This document shows, one piece after another, positions 53,294 through 62,799 of a stretch of DNA of 64,000 nt (its first letter is position 1; each line of letters opens with the position of its first letter). Under the pieces are notes generated by a model. It ran no database searches. It was not told where the DNA came from and worked only from the letters and a program-made list of their open reading frames with translations. The translations under genes and the position numbers were made by a program. This stretch comes from WLXB01 sp040221475. GTDB lineage: Bacteria > Pseudomonadota > Alphaproteobacteria > Rhodospirillales > Rhodospirillaceae. Where the stretch lies: NCBI GenBank assembly GCA_040221475.1, contig JAVKEJ010000027.1, positions 93,999-157,998 of the forward strand. The letters are read 5' to 3'.

Positions 53294-54949
53294 ATGTATG
53301 TATATGATTCTATAGACAAGTCCCTTCTTAACCAGCGCGTTGCTGAGTTCCGCGAACAGGTGCGCCGCCGGTTGGCCGGTGATCTGACGGAAGATCAGTT
53401 CAAGCCACTCAGGTTGATGAACGGCCTTTATCTCCAACTCCACGCCTATATGCTGCGTGTGGCCATTCCCTATGGCACGTTGTCATCGGATCAGATGCGA
53501 AAACTCGCGTACATCGCCCGCAAATACGACCGTGGTTATGGTCATTTTACGACGCGCCAGAACATCCAGTACAACTGGCTGGCTCTGAGCATGACCCCAG
53601 ACCTGCTTTACGATTTGTCCGAGGTGGATCTCCACGCGATCCAAACCAGCGGCAACTGCATCCGCAATGTAACGGCCGACCCTTATGCCGGTGCAGCTGA
53701 TGATGAGGTCGATGACCCACGGATCTGGTCTGAAGTTGTTCGCCAGTGGTCCACCTTCCATCCTGAATTCTCTTTTCTGCCGCGCAAATTTAAAATTGCG
53801 GTGACAGGGGCGGATGCTGACCGTGCCGCCATCAAATTCCATGATATTGGCCTGCGTGTTGTTCGTAATTCTCACAAAGAATTGGGCTTTCAGGTTTTTG
53901 TCGGGGGCGGTCAAGGCCGCACACCAATCGTAGCGCCTTTGATCAAAGCATTTCTGCCCTACAAAGATTTGCTGAGATATTTGGATGCGGTCCTGCGTGT
54001 GTACAATCGGTTTGGGCGCCGCGATAACATCTACAAAGCGCGCATTAAGATCCTTGTGCAAAGCCTCGGGACTCAAGAGTTCGCAGATTTAGTTGAAGAT
54101 GAATTTCAATCTGTTGATCCTGACCTGTTTCCTGTTTCCGAAGCAGAAGTCAGCCGCATCCGTGCGATGTTTGAGTCTCTCGTTCTACGCCCTGATCCCA
54201 GCGGCGCAGCCACACTTGAAGACGCGAAGCAGGGATCGGTATCTTTCCGCCGGTGGTGCGAGACCAACGTTCACGATCATAAAACCCTCGGATACGCTAT
54301 CGCGACCATTTCTCTGAAGCCCATAGGCGGTATTCCTGGGGATGCGTCAGCGGATCAAATGGATGCCATCGCTGATCTGTCGGACCGGTTTGGCTCTGGC
54401 GAAATTCGCGTCACCTATACCCAAAATCTCGTCTTTCCGCATGTGAAGCAGTCAGACCTGTACGCTCTCTGGCAAGCGCTCGGCCCACTTGATCTCGCGA
54501 CATCTAACATCGGTCTCGTGACAGACATCATTGCTTGCCCGGGTCTGGATTACTGTTCTCTTGCCAATGCGCGATCTATTCCCATTGCCCAGGCGGTTAG
54601 CGAGCGGTTCGCTGACTTGGATCAGCAGCACAATATCGGTCCCCTGGATATCCGTATTTCCGGCTGCATCAACGCCTGTGGCCATCATCATGCGGGCCAC
54701 ATCGGCATTCTTGGTGTCGATAAGAAAGGCGATGAGCTCTATCAGCTTACGCTTGGTGGCCAAGGAGATGGTGACTCTGCTGTTGGGAAGATTCTAGGAC
54801 CAGGTTTTGACGAAGACGGGATTGTGGATGCGGTTGAGAATGTGATTGCCACGTATCTCAGCGCGCGTCAGGACAATGAAACTTTTTCTCAAACCCATGC
54901 CCGCTTAGGGCCGACCCCTTTCAAGGAGAGGCTCTATGGCGCTTCTTGA
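53294..54949 (+). CDS. cysI: Sulfite reductase haemoprotein (ferredoxin-type)
   Basis: A 551-residue nitrite/sulfite reductase. The siroheme/[4Fe-4S] ligands are Cys415 and Cys421 (CPGLDYC) and Cys458 and Cys462 (CINAC), with the GHFTTRQNIQYNW and GNCIRNVTADPYAG anion-site blocks. It makes six-electron reduction of sulfite to sulfide. No CysJ-type flavoprotein is encoded nearby, so ferredoxin or the small operon proteins may supply electrons. DUF934 starts 14 bases before its stop, with AAGGAGAGG. Siroheme would be made by the rest of the operon. Confidence 0.94.
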   Translation: MYVYDSIDKSLLNQRVAEFREQVRRRLAGDLTEDQFKPLRLMNGLYLQLHAYMLRVAIPYGTLSSDQMRKLAYIARKYDRGYGHFTTRQNIQYNWLALSMTPDLLYDLSEVDLHAIQTSGNCIRNVTADPYAGAADDEVDDPRIWSEVVRQWSTFHPEFSFLPRKFKIAVTGADADRAAIKFHDIGLRVVRNSHKELGFQVFVGGGQGRTPIVAPLIKAFLPYKDLLRYLDAVLRVYNRFGRRDNIYKARIKILVQSLGTQEFADLVEDEFQSVDPDLFPVSEAEVSRIRAMFESLVLRPDPSGAATLEDAKQGSVSFRRWCETNVHDHKTLGYAIATISLKPIGGIPGDASADQMDAIADLSDRFGSGEIRVTYTQNLVFPHVKQSDLYALWQALGPLDLATSNIGLVTDIIACPGLDYCSLANARSIPIAQAVSERFADLDQQHNIGPLDIRISGCINACGHHHAGHIGILGVDKKGDELYQLTLGGQGDGDSAVGKILGPGFDEDGIVDAVENVIATYLSARQDNETFSQTHARLGPTPFKERLYGAS

Positions 54950-55448
54950 TATAAATGGCTCAACCTTGGCCAATGAATGGCGAGATGTAGACTCTTGGGA
55001 TGGCAAAGTTTCTTCGGATGCCATTGTGGTGTCCTTCAGCAATTTCAAGACTCATGCCCCTGGTGTAGATGCAAACTCTCTTTCACGTCTGGGTGTGCGT
55101 CTGACCGTTGAAGACGATGTGGCGGAAATCGCTTCGTATGTGCCGAGTTTAGGACTGATCGAGTTGGTGTTTGCTCAGTTTAAAGATGGGCGTCCCTTTT
55201 CCACCGCCGTTAAGTTGCGCCGCGATCACGGGTTTGCGGGTGATCTGAGGGTCAGCGGAGACTTTATCCCCGATCAAGTGCTCTTTCTTATCCGGTGCGG
55301 GTTTTCTTCTGTAGTCGTTCCGCCACAGTTTGATGTTAAGCAAATTAAAGCGTCTTTATCTGCTTACACGGTGGCGTATCAATCAGCAGAAGATCAGAAG
55401 CTGGCCCTTGTCGAACAATTACGGGCGTCTGGGTTCGCCTCGCAATGA
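54936..55448 (+). CDS. DUF934 protein
   Basis: A 170-residue DUF934 protein, recognised by LGVRLTVEDDVAEIA, IELVFAQFKDGRPFSTAVKLR (split by its central Lys) and RVSGDFIPDQVLFLIRCGF. The family is a constant neighbour of cysI and cysH in alpha-, beta- and gammaproteobacteria and is thought to help sulfite reduction. Its start overlaps cysI and its stop overlaps the cysH start (ATGA), so coupling is tight. Confidence 0.88.
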   Translation: MALLDINGSTLANEWRDVDSWDGKVSSDAIVVSFSNFKTHAPGVDANSLSRLGVRLTVEDDVAEIASYVPSLGLIELVFAQFKDGRPFSTAVKLRRDHGFAGDLRVSGDFIPDQVLFLIRCGFSSVVVPPQFDVKQIKASLSAYTVAYQSAEDQKLALVEQLRASGFASQ

Positions 55449-56143
55449 CCGGGATTAGTTTTCAAGAGGCTGAACTCAAGTTTCAAGGCGTGTCCGGGGC
55501 CGATCTCGTTGCGTCTGCAATTGAAGCCTTCCCGGGTCGACTGGCCTTTGTCTCTTCTTTTGGCACGGAATCAGCTGTTTTACTGCATATGGCATCAAAA
55601 ATTGATCCGGCCGTACCAGTCATATTTCTCGATACGGGTAAACTCTTTGGTCCGACGCGGACCTATCAGCAGCAACTTGCCGATCATCTTGGGTTGACCG
55701 ATGTCCGCCGTGTCCAGCCAAGTGCGATTACTCTCCAAGACGAGGATGGGTCAGGTGCTTTGTGGTCGACCGACCCGGATAGATGCTGCTCTATCCGCAA
55801 AGTAGTGCCACTCGCAAAAGCCCTTGAAGGGTTCAGCGCTTGGATCACGGGGCGTAAAAGCTTCCAAAATCAAGAACGTACGCGCGCGGTGCCAGTTGAA
55901 ATCCAAGATGACAGATTGGTGTTGAGCCCTTTGCTGGGGTGGTCGAAGGCAGATTTGAACAGCTATTTCGAGCAGCACGCTCTGCCCCGTCACCCCTTAG
56001 AGAAGGAGGGGTATCTGTCTGTCGGTTGCTACACCTGCACAACAGCGGTGTCGGGCGATGAGGATATCCGCGCCGGACGCTGGCGCGGCCGTTCCAAAAC
56101 AGAGTGCGGCATTCACCTGCCGAAACAAAAACAAACTGCGTGA
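55445..56143 (+). CDS. cysH: Adenylylsulfate (APS) reductase
   Basis: A 232-residue CysH. It has the SSFGTESAVLLHMAS PP-loop, FLDTGKLF and two iron-sulfur Cys pairs: Cys114-Cys115 (DRCCSIRKV) and Cys195 and Cys198 (CYTC). This CC...CxxC arrangement is that of [4Fe-4S] APS reductases, which act on APS rather than PAPS. The catalytic Cys near the C-terminus lies in TECGIHLP. It passes sulfite to CysI. Since it uses APS, the APS kinase in cysNC would serve PAPS-dependent sulfation. Confidence 0.92.
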   Translation: MTGISFQEAELKFQGVSGADLVASAIEAFPGRLAFVSSFGTESAVLLHMASKIDPAVPVIFLDTGKLFGPTRTYQQQLADHLGLTDVRRVQPSAITLQDEDGSGALWSTDPDRCCSIRKVVPLAKALEGFSAWITGRKSFQNQERTRAVPVEIQDDRLVLSPLLGWSKADLNSYFEQHALPRHPLEKEGYLSVGCYTCTTAVSGDEDIRAGRWRGRSKTECGIHLPKQKQTA

Positions 56144-56150
56144 GGACGTT

Positions 56151-56945
56151 ATGGATCATTTGACCCAGTTGGAGGGCGAGAGCATTTACATTTTGCGCGA
56201 GGCGCGAAATCGTTTTGATCGTCTTGGTATGCTTTGGTCGTTAGGAAAAGATTCCAACGTGATGATCTGGCTTGCCCGCAAGGCGTTTCTGGGGCGCGTT
56301 CCCTTTCCCGTTATTCATTTGGATACCGGTTTAGAATTCGACGAAACCTATGCCTTTCGTGCCAAGTATAAGGACGTTTGGGATCTCGACCTCATTGCTG
56401 ACGATTGCCCACCGATAGAAGCTACAGACCCCACTTTACCAAGTGGTGCGCGCGTTGCCGCACGTAAGTCTTTGGGGCTCAATCAGGCGATAGATCGCTA
56501 CGCCTTTGAGGGCCTCATCGCTGGTATTCGGCGTGATGAACAATCGACCCGTGCGAAAGAGCGTGTTTTTAGTCCCAGGTCTTCAACCAACGGGTGGGAT
56601 GTACGATCTCAACCGCCCGAATTTTGGAACCAGTTCAACACGGATTTTGCACCGGGCACCCATGTCAGAATTCACCCGCTTCTGAATTGGACCGAGGTTG
56701 ATATCTGGCGCTATATCGAGCGAGAAAGCATTCCTGTTGTCGATCTGTATTTTGCCAAGAATGGCAGGCGGTTCCGCTCTCTCGGCGAAAAGGGGATTAC
56801 GGAGACGGTGCCTAGCGAAGCCGATTCCATACAAGCCATTATCGCCGAACTTGAAACCACTAAAACCTCGGAGCGCGCCGGTCGGACGATGGATCACGAA
56901 AGCGAGGATGCATTCGAACGCCTGCGTGTTGGCGGCTACTTGTAA
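56151..56945 (+). CDS. cysD: Sulfate adenylyltransferase small subunit
   Basis: A 264-residue CysD from the ATG at 56151 (GAGGA upstream). Blocks: ESIYILREARNRFDRLGML, the ATP PP-loop WSLGKDSNVMIWLARKAF, VIHLDTGLEFDETYAFR, AGIRRDEQSTRAKERVFSPR (split by Arg), HPLLNWTEVDIWRYI and RRFRSLGEKGITE. With CysN it makes APS from ATP and sulfate. A longer frame upstream overlaps cysH and is not needed. cysNC follows ten bases later. Confidence 0.93.
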   Translation: MDHLTQLEGESIYILREARNRFDRLGMLWSLGKDSNVMIWLARKAFLGRVPFPVIHLDTGLEFDETYAFRAKYKDVWDLDLIADDCPPIEATDPTLPSGARVAARKSLGLNQAIDRYAFEGLIAGIRRDEQSTRAKERVFSPRSSTNGWDVRSQPPEFWNQFNTDFAPGTHVRIHPLLNWTEVDIWRYIERESIPVVDLYFAKNGRRFRSLGEKGITETVPSEADSIQAIIAELETTKTSERAGRTMDHESEDAFERLRVGGYL

Positions 56946-56955
56946 GGCTACCGTT

Positions 56956-58851
56956 ATGATTAAATTTCTAAAACCTTATCCGATCGTTGTTGTGGGGCAT
57001 GTGGATCACGGCAAGTCCACGTTGATCGGCCGTCTTCTGCATGACGCCGGTAAGCTGGGCGACGGCAAAGCAGATGAAATTCATGCCGCTTCAAAGCGGC
57101 GTAACCGAGAAGATGAATTTGCCTTCGCGTTAGATTCTTTACGCCTTGAGCGCGATCAAGGCATTACCGTTGATACGAGCCGCGTGTGGTTTAAAACGGA
57201 TAAGCGGCCCTACGTTATCATTGATGCGCCCGGACACTTCGAGTTCGTTCGCAACATGGTGACCGGTGCCCATGCCGCCGAAGGGGCCGTGCTTGTGGTC
57301 GATATCGGCGAAGGGATTTCAGAGCAAACGCGCCGGCATGCATATCTGCTGACCATCCTTGGTATTCGTCAGGTTGTTGTCGCCGTCAATAAGATGGATA
57401 TGGTCAATTATGACGAAACCACATTCAACGCCATGGCGGACGGTATTAAAGAATTTCTGTCCAGCATCGGCATAACGCCAATCTCGGTTATACCCATCTC
57501 GGCCAAAGCCGGTCTTGGTGTTGCATATCATGGCGATGAAACACGATGGTTCGCAGGGCCGAGTATTCTGGAGGGGCTTGATCTCTTTCCTGAGCCAGAA
57601 AGTATAAAAGACGCTCCGTTTAGGATGAGCGTGCAAGACGTATACAAAGAAGGTGACAACAGAATTGCGGTTGGCCGCATTGACGCGGGCAGCCTGAGGG
57701 TTGGCGATGCTGTCGTTCTGCAACCAAGTGGCCGCGTGCTCACGCTTGCCAAGTTCCAGCCTTGGAGTGACGACGATACACCTCAGATTTCTGCGGCGGC
57801 TGGACAGTCAGTGGCCCTTAATTTTGAACAGGCTGCTTTTGTCCAGCGCGGTGACCTGCTGGTGGCGCAGGAGTCTCGGGCACAGACGGCTTCATCTGTG
57901 CAGGCTAAAGTGTTCTGGTTGCATGCGGATCCTCTCAATCTTGGGGATGTGGTCAGCTTGCGTATTGGGGCGGCAAAACATGAAGTGGTTGTCACGGCCA
58001 TAGACTCCGTTGTTGATTTGCAGTCCCTTGAAAGCCATGACGGCAATTCAATTCCCTGTAACGGTGTTGCAACTGTCACGTTGGTTTCCCGCTCCACCCT
58101 GGTGTTTGATACAGACCATAATAGTCCCATGGCGCGGGCTGTTTTATCGCGCGATTTGACGGTGGCCGGCGGCGCACTCATCGTTGGGCGAGCACAAAGC
58201 GCGGGGGAAGACACGTCGCATAACTTAACCCCTGTACCGAGTGCGGTTGCGCGCCGGGAACGCGCTGCTTGGTTCGGGCATAAAGGCGGCGTTTTCTGGT
58301 TCACTGGGCTTTCAGGATCGGGCAAATCGACGATTGCTTCACTTTTGGAGCGCCGGTTGTTTGACCTGGGTGTGCATACCATTGTTCTCGATGGAGACAG
58401 CGTACGTAACGGATTGAATCAAGACCTTGGATTTTCTGAGGAAGATCGTACAGAGAATCTGCGGCGTGTGGCGCACGTGGCGCATCTGATGTCAGAAAAT
58501 GGTTCAGTCGTAATCACCTCTTTCATTGCCCCTGCTGAGTCAGACCGCAGTGCGGCCCGATCCATCATTGGAGAAAATTTTCACGAGGTTTATGTCAAGG
58601 CGTCAGTAGAAACCTGTGAGCAGCGTGATCCAAAGGGCCTCTATCATAAGGCTCGTTTGGGTGAGATATCCGATTTTACTGGCGTCTCAGCAGATTATGA
58701 TCCGCCCAAGAGCCCTGAAATCATCTTGGATACCGAAGGTCTCAGCGTGGAGGCTGCGGTGGATCATGCGTTGAGCCATATTCTTGAAGCTGTTGACCAT
58801 GTCAGCGCAAAGCAACAAGAGGCCGCCCTTCAAGTCGCCGCAAGGGCCTAG
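56956..58851 (+). CDS. cysNC: Bifunctional sulfate adenylyltransferase large subunit / APS kinase
   Basis: A 631-residue fusion. The N-terminal CysN part has the GTPase motifs GHVDHGKSTL, DAPGHFEFVRNM and NKMD, then barrel domains. The C-terminal CysC part starts near residue 440 with FWFTGLSGSGKSTIA, and has DGDSVRNGLNQDLGFSEEDR and the KGLYHKARLGEI end. It uses GTP to drive APS synthesis and phosphorylates APS to PAPS. The start is the ATG at 56956; upstream frame in cysD is spurious. hemA begins two bases after its stop. Confidence 0.93.
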   Translation: MIKFLKPYPIVVVGHVDHGKSTLIGRLLHDAGKLGDGKADEIHAASKRRNREDEFAFALDSLRLERDQGITVDTSRVWFKTDKRPYVIIDAPGHFEFVRNMVTGAHAAEGAVLVVDIGEGISEQTRRHAYLLTILGIRQVVVAVNKMDMVNYDETTFNAMADGIKEFLSSIGITPISVIPISAKAGLGVAYHGDETRWFAGPSILEGLDLFPEPESIKDAPFRMSVQDVYKEGDNRIAVGRIDAGSLRVGDAVVLQPSGRVLTLAKFQPWSDDDTPQISAAAGQSVALNFEQAAFVQRGDLLVAQESRAQTASSVQAKVFWLHADPLNLGDVVSLRIGAAKHEVVVTAIDSVVDLQSLESHDGNSIPCNGVATVTLVSRSTLVFDTDHNSPMARAVLSRDLTVAGGALIVGRAQSAGEDTSHNLTPVPSAVARRERAAWFGHKGGVFWFTGLSGSGKSTIASLLERRLFDLGVHTIVLDGDSVRNGLNQDLGFSEEDRTENLRRVAHVAHLMSENGSVVITSFIAPAESDRSAARSIIGENFHEVYVKASVETCEQRDPKGLYHKARLGEISDFTGVSADYDPPKSPEIILDTEGLSVEAAVDHALSHILEAVDHVSAKQQEAALQVAARA

Positions 58852-58853
58852 AT

Positions 58854-60149
58854 ATGTCTTTCGTCAATCCATCACATCCTAAGCCTGCAACAAAAGCTTC
58901 GGCCTCTGAGGTGTCTGGAGCCATTGACTATGAGGACGTGTTCGCGGCCCACTTGAATGACCTGAAAGCAGCGGGACATTACCGGACGTTTGCCCGGTTG
59001 GAACGCCTGCCGGGGGCATTCCCGAAAGCACTCCTCCATGAAGGAAAGAACACAACGCCAGTAACGGTGTGGTGTGCCAACGATTATCTTGGCATGGGGC
59101 AGCACCCGATTGTGGAGGCGGCCTTGCATGATGCTGCAACTCAATTTGGCGCGGGCGCAGGCGGCACCCGCAATATTGCCGGCACGCATGATGTGCATGC
59201 GCGACTAGAGCAGGAGTTAAGCGCACTTCATCGTAAAGAATCGGCTCTTCTTTTTACCTCAGGATATGTAGCCAATGAAGCAGCACTGTCGACGCTGGCT
59301 TCTAAGTTGCCGGGCGCGGTTATTCTTTCAGATGAAAAAAACCACGCCTCAATGATTGCAGGGATTCGACATAGCAAAGCGGAGAAGCGTATTTTTCGCC
59401 ACAATGATGTCGCCCATTTGGAAGAGTTGATCTCAAATCTGGACCCTACACGTCCAAAAATCATTGCCTGTGAGTCTGTTTATTCGATGGATGGCACCAT
59501 CGCGCCGCTTGCTGATATTGTTGAGGTGGCGAAGCGCTACAATGCCCTGACGTATGTAGATGAAGTGCATGCCGTTGGCCTCTATGGCCGTGAGGGGGCT
59601 GGCATTGCCGCTGCTCAAGGTGTTGATCACGATGTTGATTTTATTCAAGGCACCCTGGCCAAAGCCTTTGGTGTGATGGGGGGATATGTCGCTGGGTCTT
59701 CCCGGGGTATCGATTTTATTCGCAGTTTTGCTCCGGGGTTCATCTTTACGACAGCTTTGTCTCCGATCTTGGCCAATGCGGTGCTGGAGTCGATTAAGCA
59801 TGTGAGGTCTGCGCAGGATCTTCGTGATTCGCATCAGCGCCAAGTGGCGTGCCTCAAGACAGCCTTGCGGATGAGAGGTGTTTCCTTCCGGGATGAAGCC
59901 TCGCACATTGTGCCTGTTGTCATAGGTGACGCTTTTGCGACACGCGAAGCGGCACGCCTGCTTATGGAACGGTATCGCATTTACGTGCAGCCTATTTTTT
60001 CACCGACTGTTGAACCCGGAACGGCGCGCCTGCGTCTGACTCCGACGCCATTGCATACCGATCACATGATTGATGAATTGGCCGATGCTCTGGTGGATGT
60101 GCTGGGTGCTGTTCAGAGTTTGAGCGGGGCATCTTATGCGGTGGCCTAG
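58854..60149 (+). CDS. hemA: 5-Aminolevulinate synthase
   Basis: A 431-residue ALAS. Blocks: VWCANDYLGMGQHPIVEAAL, GAGAGGTRNIAGTHDVH, LLFTSGYVANEAALS, DEKNHASMIAGIRHS, ACESVYSMDGTIAPL, YVDEVHAVGLYG and the PLP lysine in GTLAKAFGVMGGYVAG. It condenses glycine and succinyl-CoA, the C4 route typical of alphaproteobacteria. Its place inside a sulfate operon is unusual. Its stop overlaps hemC by 14 bases. Active-site residues look intact. Confidence 0.94.
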   Translation: MSFVNPSHPKPATKASASEVSGAIDYEDVFAAHLNDLKAAGHYRTFARLERLPGAFPKALLHEGKNTTPVTVWCANDYLGMGQHPIVEAALHDAATQFGAGAGGTRNIAGTHDVHARLEQELSALHRKESALLFTSGYVANEAALSTLASKLPGAVILSDEKNHASMIAGIRHSKAEKRIFRHNDVAHLEELISNLDPTRPKIIACESVYSMDGTIAPLADIVEVAKRYNALTYVDEVHAVGLYGREGAGIAAAQGVDHDVDFIQGTLAKAFGVMGGYVAGSSRGIDFIRSFAPGFIFTTALSPILANAVLESIKHVRSAQDLRDSHQRQVACLKTALRMRGVSFRDEASHIVPVVIGDAFATREAARLLMERYRIYVQPIFSPTVEPGTARLRLTPTPLHTDHMIDELADALVDVLGAVQSLSGASYAVA

Positions 60150-61056
60150 ACTCCGGATTGGCACGCGCCCGAGCCGTTTGGCACAGGTCCAAATTGCCAT
60201 GGTTCGTAATGAACTGTGCCGTTTGATTCCCGATCTTGAAGATAAAATAGACGTTGTTGTGTTTGAGACGCCGGGTGATCAGAACCGAACATTGTCCCTC
60301 GAAGCTTTAGGGGGGCGTGGTGTTTTTACCGACACCTTAGACGCTGCCGTTGCCGCGGGTGAAATCGACTGCGTTGTGCACGCGATGAAAGATATGGCGC
60401 CAACGTTGCCTGAGTCTCTGACCATAGGGGCAACTTTGGAGCGGGAAGATCCAAGGGAAGTGCTGGTGTCTCCCAAATTCGCAAATCTCGATGCTGTTCC
60501 AAAGGAGGCGGTGTTTGGGTCGTCGTCTATTCGTCGCCGGGCGTTGCTCCGTCGCCTGAGACCAGACCTCAATTTTGATTTGCTGCGCGGTAATGTCGAA
60601 GAGCGTATTGCGCAATTGGGGGCCCGCGATTTGGATGGCACCATTCTTGCCTACGCCGGGCTGGCTCGGTTGGGACTGCTCGCACATGTCTGCCAAGTGT
60701 TTCCACTGGACGTCCTTCCTCCCGACCCGGCGCAAGGGGCCATCGGCATTGTATGTCATTCTGACAATTTCGCTGTGCGTCGTGCTTTGCAGCTGATCAA
60801 CCACGCAGAGACATATGCGGAGGTGGAAGCGGAGCGCGCTGTGCTTCAGTCCTTACCACAACCGGATGCCCTGGCCATGGGCGCTTATGCCCACGTCAGA
60901 GGGCCGCACTTGGTGCTCTCAGCGACTCTCGTCTCAGAAGATGGAGCGCAGGAATGGTCCAATACAGTTGAGGGGTATACGGAGGATGCGGCGCAGATTG
61001 GTTTGCGCATGGGTGCTCTCTTACATGAACCCGCCAGGGTTTTATTGTCCGCATGA
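60136..61056 (+). CDS. hemC: Hydroxymethylbilane synthase-like protein lacking cofactor cysteine
   Basis: A 306-residue HMBS. Conserved: RIGTRPSRLAQVQ, VVHAMKDMAP with catalytic Asp86, FGSSSIRRRALLRRLRPDL, LRGNVEERIAQL and ILAYAGLARLGL. In the family the dipyrromethane cofactor is held by a Cys in GGCxxPxGAYA; here the segment reads LPQPDALAMGAYA, with Asp244 at that place. No other Cys fits. The protein may be inactive, hold the cofactor differently or do a related step. Its start lies inside hemA and its stop overlaps hemD. The family call is firm; the activity is not. Confidence 0.88.
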   Translation: MRWPRLRIGTRPSRLAQVQIAMVRNELCRLIPDLEDKIDVVVFETPGDQNRTLSLEALGGRGVFTDTLDAAVAAGEIDCVVHAMKDMAPTLPESLTIGATLEREDPREVLVSPKFANLDAVPKEAVFGSSSIRRRALLRRLRPDLNFDLLRGNVEERIAQLGARDLDGTILAYAGLARLGLLAHVCQVFPLDVLPPDPAQGAIGIVCHSDNFAVRRALQLINHAETYAEVEAERAVLQSLPQPDALAMGAYAHVRGPHLVLSATLVSEDGAQEWSNTVEGYTEDAAQIGLRMGALLHEPARVLLSA

Positions 61057-61778
61057 TCCTCAATACCCGTCCACTCCAGTACCACGCTGACTTTCAACAC
61101 GCCTTAAAGGATGTTGGGGTAAAGGTGGTGCCTTGTCCTGTTCTGTCTCTGCTTGAGCTTCCTTGGTCTGCTCAAGGATTACAGAACTTCGATGCTCTGA
61201 TTGTTACCAGTCAATCTGCCGTAGATATTCTCGAGCGGAAAACAGCGACACGACATTTCCGGGTATATGCGGTTGGCCCTGGTACAGCCGGTGCAGTTCG
61301 GGCTGCAGGATATTTTGATACGGTTGAGGGTGGTGGAACGGCAGAGCAGCTTTTACGCGTGCTAGATGCGGCCTCTTTTCGCAAAGCGCTTTATGTCTCA
61401 GCGCAAAATGTGTCATGTGATTTATCCAAAGACAGGCCAGACAGGATTGTGCGGCAGGTGGTTTACGATATGGTCCCGACACAGGGGCTAACTAAGGTTG
61501 TTATTAATGCGATCCGTTCAACACCGCGCTTCATCGTTCCCTTTTATTCACCGCGTTCTCTCCAGGTTTTTGAAGCGCTCATCAAATCTCATAATCTGGA
61601 AAATAGTTTGTCAAAGGCTAAGGCAGTCGTAATTCATCCACGCCTGTTAGACGACATAGCGCTCTCTTGGGGGAAGCGTTTGATTGCATCCAGCCCAAAC
61701 GGCACGGGTATGATCCATGCAATTAAGGACAGCGTCATAGATCTTGGCATCAAATCCTCGATGCCTGAAGCAGCCTGA
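61053..61778 (+). CDS. hemD: Uroporphyrinogen-III synthase
   Basis: A 241-residue HemD: ILNTRPLQYHADFQHALKD, DALIVTSQSAVDIL, VYAVGPGTAGAVRAAGYF, GGGTAEQLL and FIVPFYSPRSLQVFEALI are the usual blocks of this weakly conserved family. It closes hydroxymethylbilane with inversion of ring D. It overlaps hemC by four bases and hemB starts one base after its stop, so it belongs firmly to the operon. Confidence 0.85.
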   Translation: MILNTRPLQYHADFQHALKDVGVKVVPCPVLSLLELPWSAQGLQNFDALIVTSQSAVDILERKTATRHFRVYAVGPGTAGAVRAAGYFDTVEGGGTAEQLLRVLDAASFRKALYVSAQNVSCDLSKDRPDRIVRQVVYDMVPTQGLTKVVINAIRSTPRFIVPFYSPRSLQVFEALIKSHNLENSLSKAKAVVIHPRLLDDIALSWGKRLIASSPNGTGMIHAIKDSVIDLGIKSSMPEAA

Positions 61779-61779
61779 C

Positions 61780-62799
61780 ATGTCGACAATAAAATCAGCA
61801 CCGACGGCAAGCTTTCCAGCGTCGCGACCGCGGCGGTTGCGCCAGTCAGCTTGGGTTCGCAATCTCGTGCGGGAAACGAGCGTTCAGCCCACTGATCTAA
61901 TCTTACCTCTATTCGTGGTGGAGGGAAAGAATCAGAGAATACCTATTAAGAGCCTACAGGGCGTTGAACGCTTGTCCATAGATTTGGTTGTCGAGGTGGC
62001 AACTCGTGCTGCTGATCTCGGCATTCCTGCTGTAGCTCTTTTTCCTGTGGTTGATATCGTCCTCAAAACGGAAGGGGGCGAAGAGTCTTATAACCCGGGT
62101 TCTCTGATTTGCCGGGCCGTAAAGGCTGTGAAGCAAAAAGTGCCTGAGATCGGTGTGATCTGTGATGTGGCGCTGGATCCATACACGACGCATGGGCATG
62201 ATGGTGTCCTTGTCAAAAATAAAGTGCTCAATGACGAGTCTGTCGAAGTGCTCGTGCGTCAAGCGTTAGCCTTGGCTGCTGCCGGCTGTGATGTGATTGC
62301 GCCTTCAGACATGATGGACGGACGTGTTGGAGCCATAAGGTCAGCATTGGAAGCCAATGGCTTTCCGAACATGCTTATCCTGTCTTATTCGGTTAAATAC
62401 GCATCCTGTTTTTACGGTCCGTTTCGTGACGCTGTAGGTTCGTCTGTTGCCTTGGGCGGCACTGACAAAAAAACCTATCAAATGGACCCTGCCAACTCTG
62501 CTGAAGCCCTGCGCGAGGTTGGATTGGATATCGCGGAAGGTGCCGATATGGTCATGATCAAGCCCGGGCAGCCTTACCTTGATGTCATACGCAATGTGTC
62601 ACAGATGACAGATGTGCCTGTGTTTGCATACCAAGTAAGCGGGGAGTACGCGATGTTATGCCTTGGTGCTGAACATGGACTTTTCGATAAGACAACAGCT
62701 ATCCTTGAGTCCTTGATAGCGTTTAAGCGTGCGGGCGCAACAGGCATATTCACCTATGCGGCGCTTGATATGGCAGCTCATCTTCAGGAGGTGCGCTGA
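61780..62799 (+). CDS. hemB: Porphobilinogen synthase (Mg-type)
   Basis: A 339-residue ALAD from the ATG at 61780. Schiff-base lysines lie in YSVKYASCFYGPFRDA and VMIKPGQPYLD, and YQVSGEYAMLCLGAEHG is complete. The metal site reads DVALDPYTTHGHDG, with Asp and Ala in place of the Zn-binding Cys triad, so this is the Mg-dependent type common in alphaproteobacteria. It joins two 5-aminolevulinate molecules to porphobilinogen. The cysG-like gene starts on the last base of its stop. Confidence 0.92.
   Translation: MSTIKSAPTASFPASRPRRLRQSAWVRNLVRETSVQPTDLILPLFVVEGKNQRIPIKSLQGVERLSIDLVVEVATRAADLGIPAVALFPVVDIVLKTEGGEESYNPGSLICRAVKAVKQKVPEIGVICDVALDPYTTHGHDGVLVKNKVLNDESVEVLVRQALALAAAGCDVIAPSDMMDGRVGAIRSALEANGFPNMLILSYSVKYASCFYGPFRDAVGSSVALGGTDKKTYQMDPANSAEALREVGLDIAEGADMVMIKPGQPYLDVIRNVSQMTDVPVFAYQVSGEYAMLCLGAEHGLFDKTTAILESLIAFKRAGATGIFTYAALDMAAHLQEVR

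Noticed and set aside
61744..61779. Longer hemB start at 61744
   Set aside because: It would overlap hemD by 35 bases, while the ATG at 61780 gives the usual one-base spacing and the normal HemB N-terminus.
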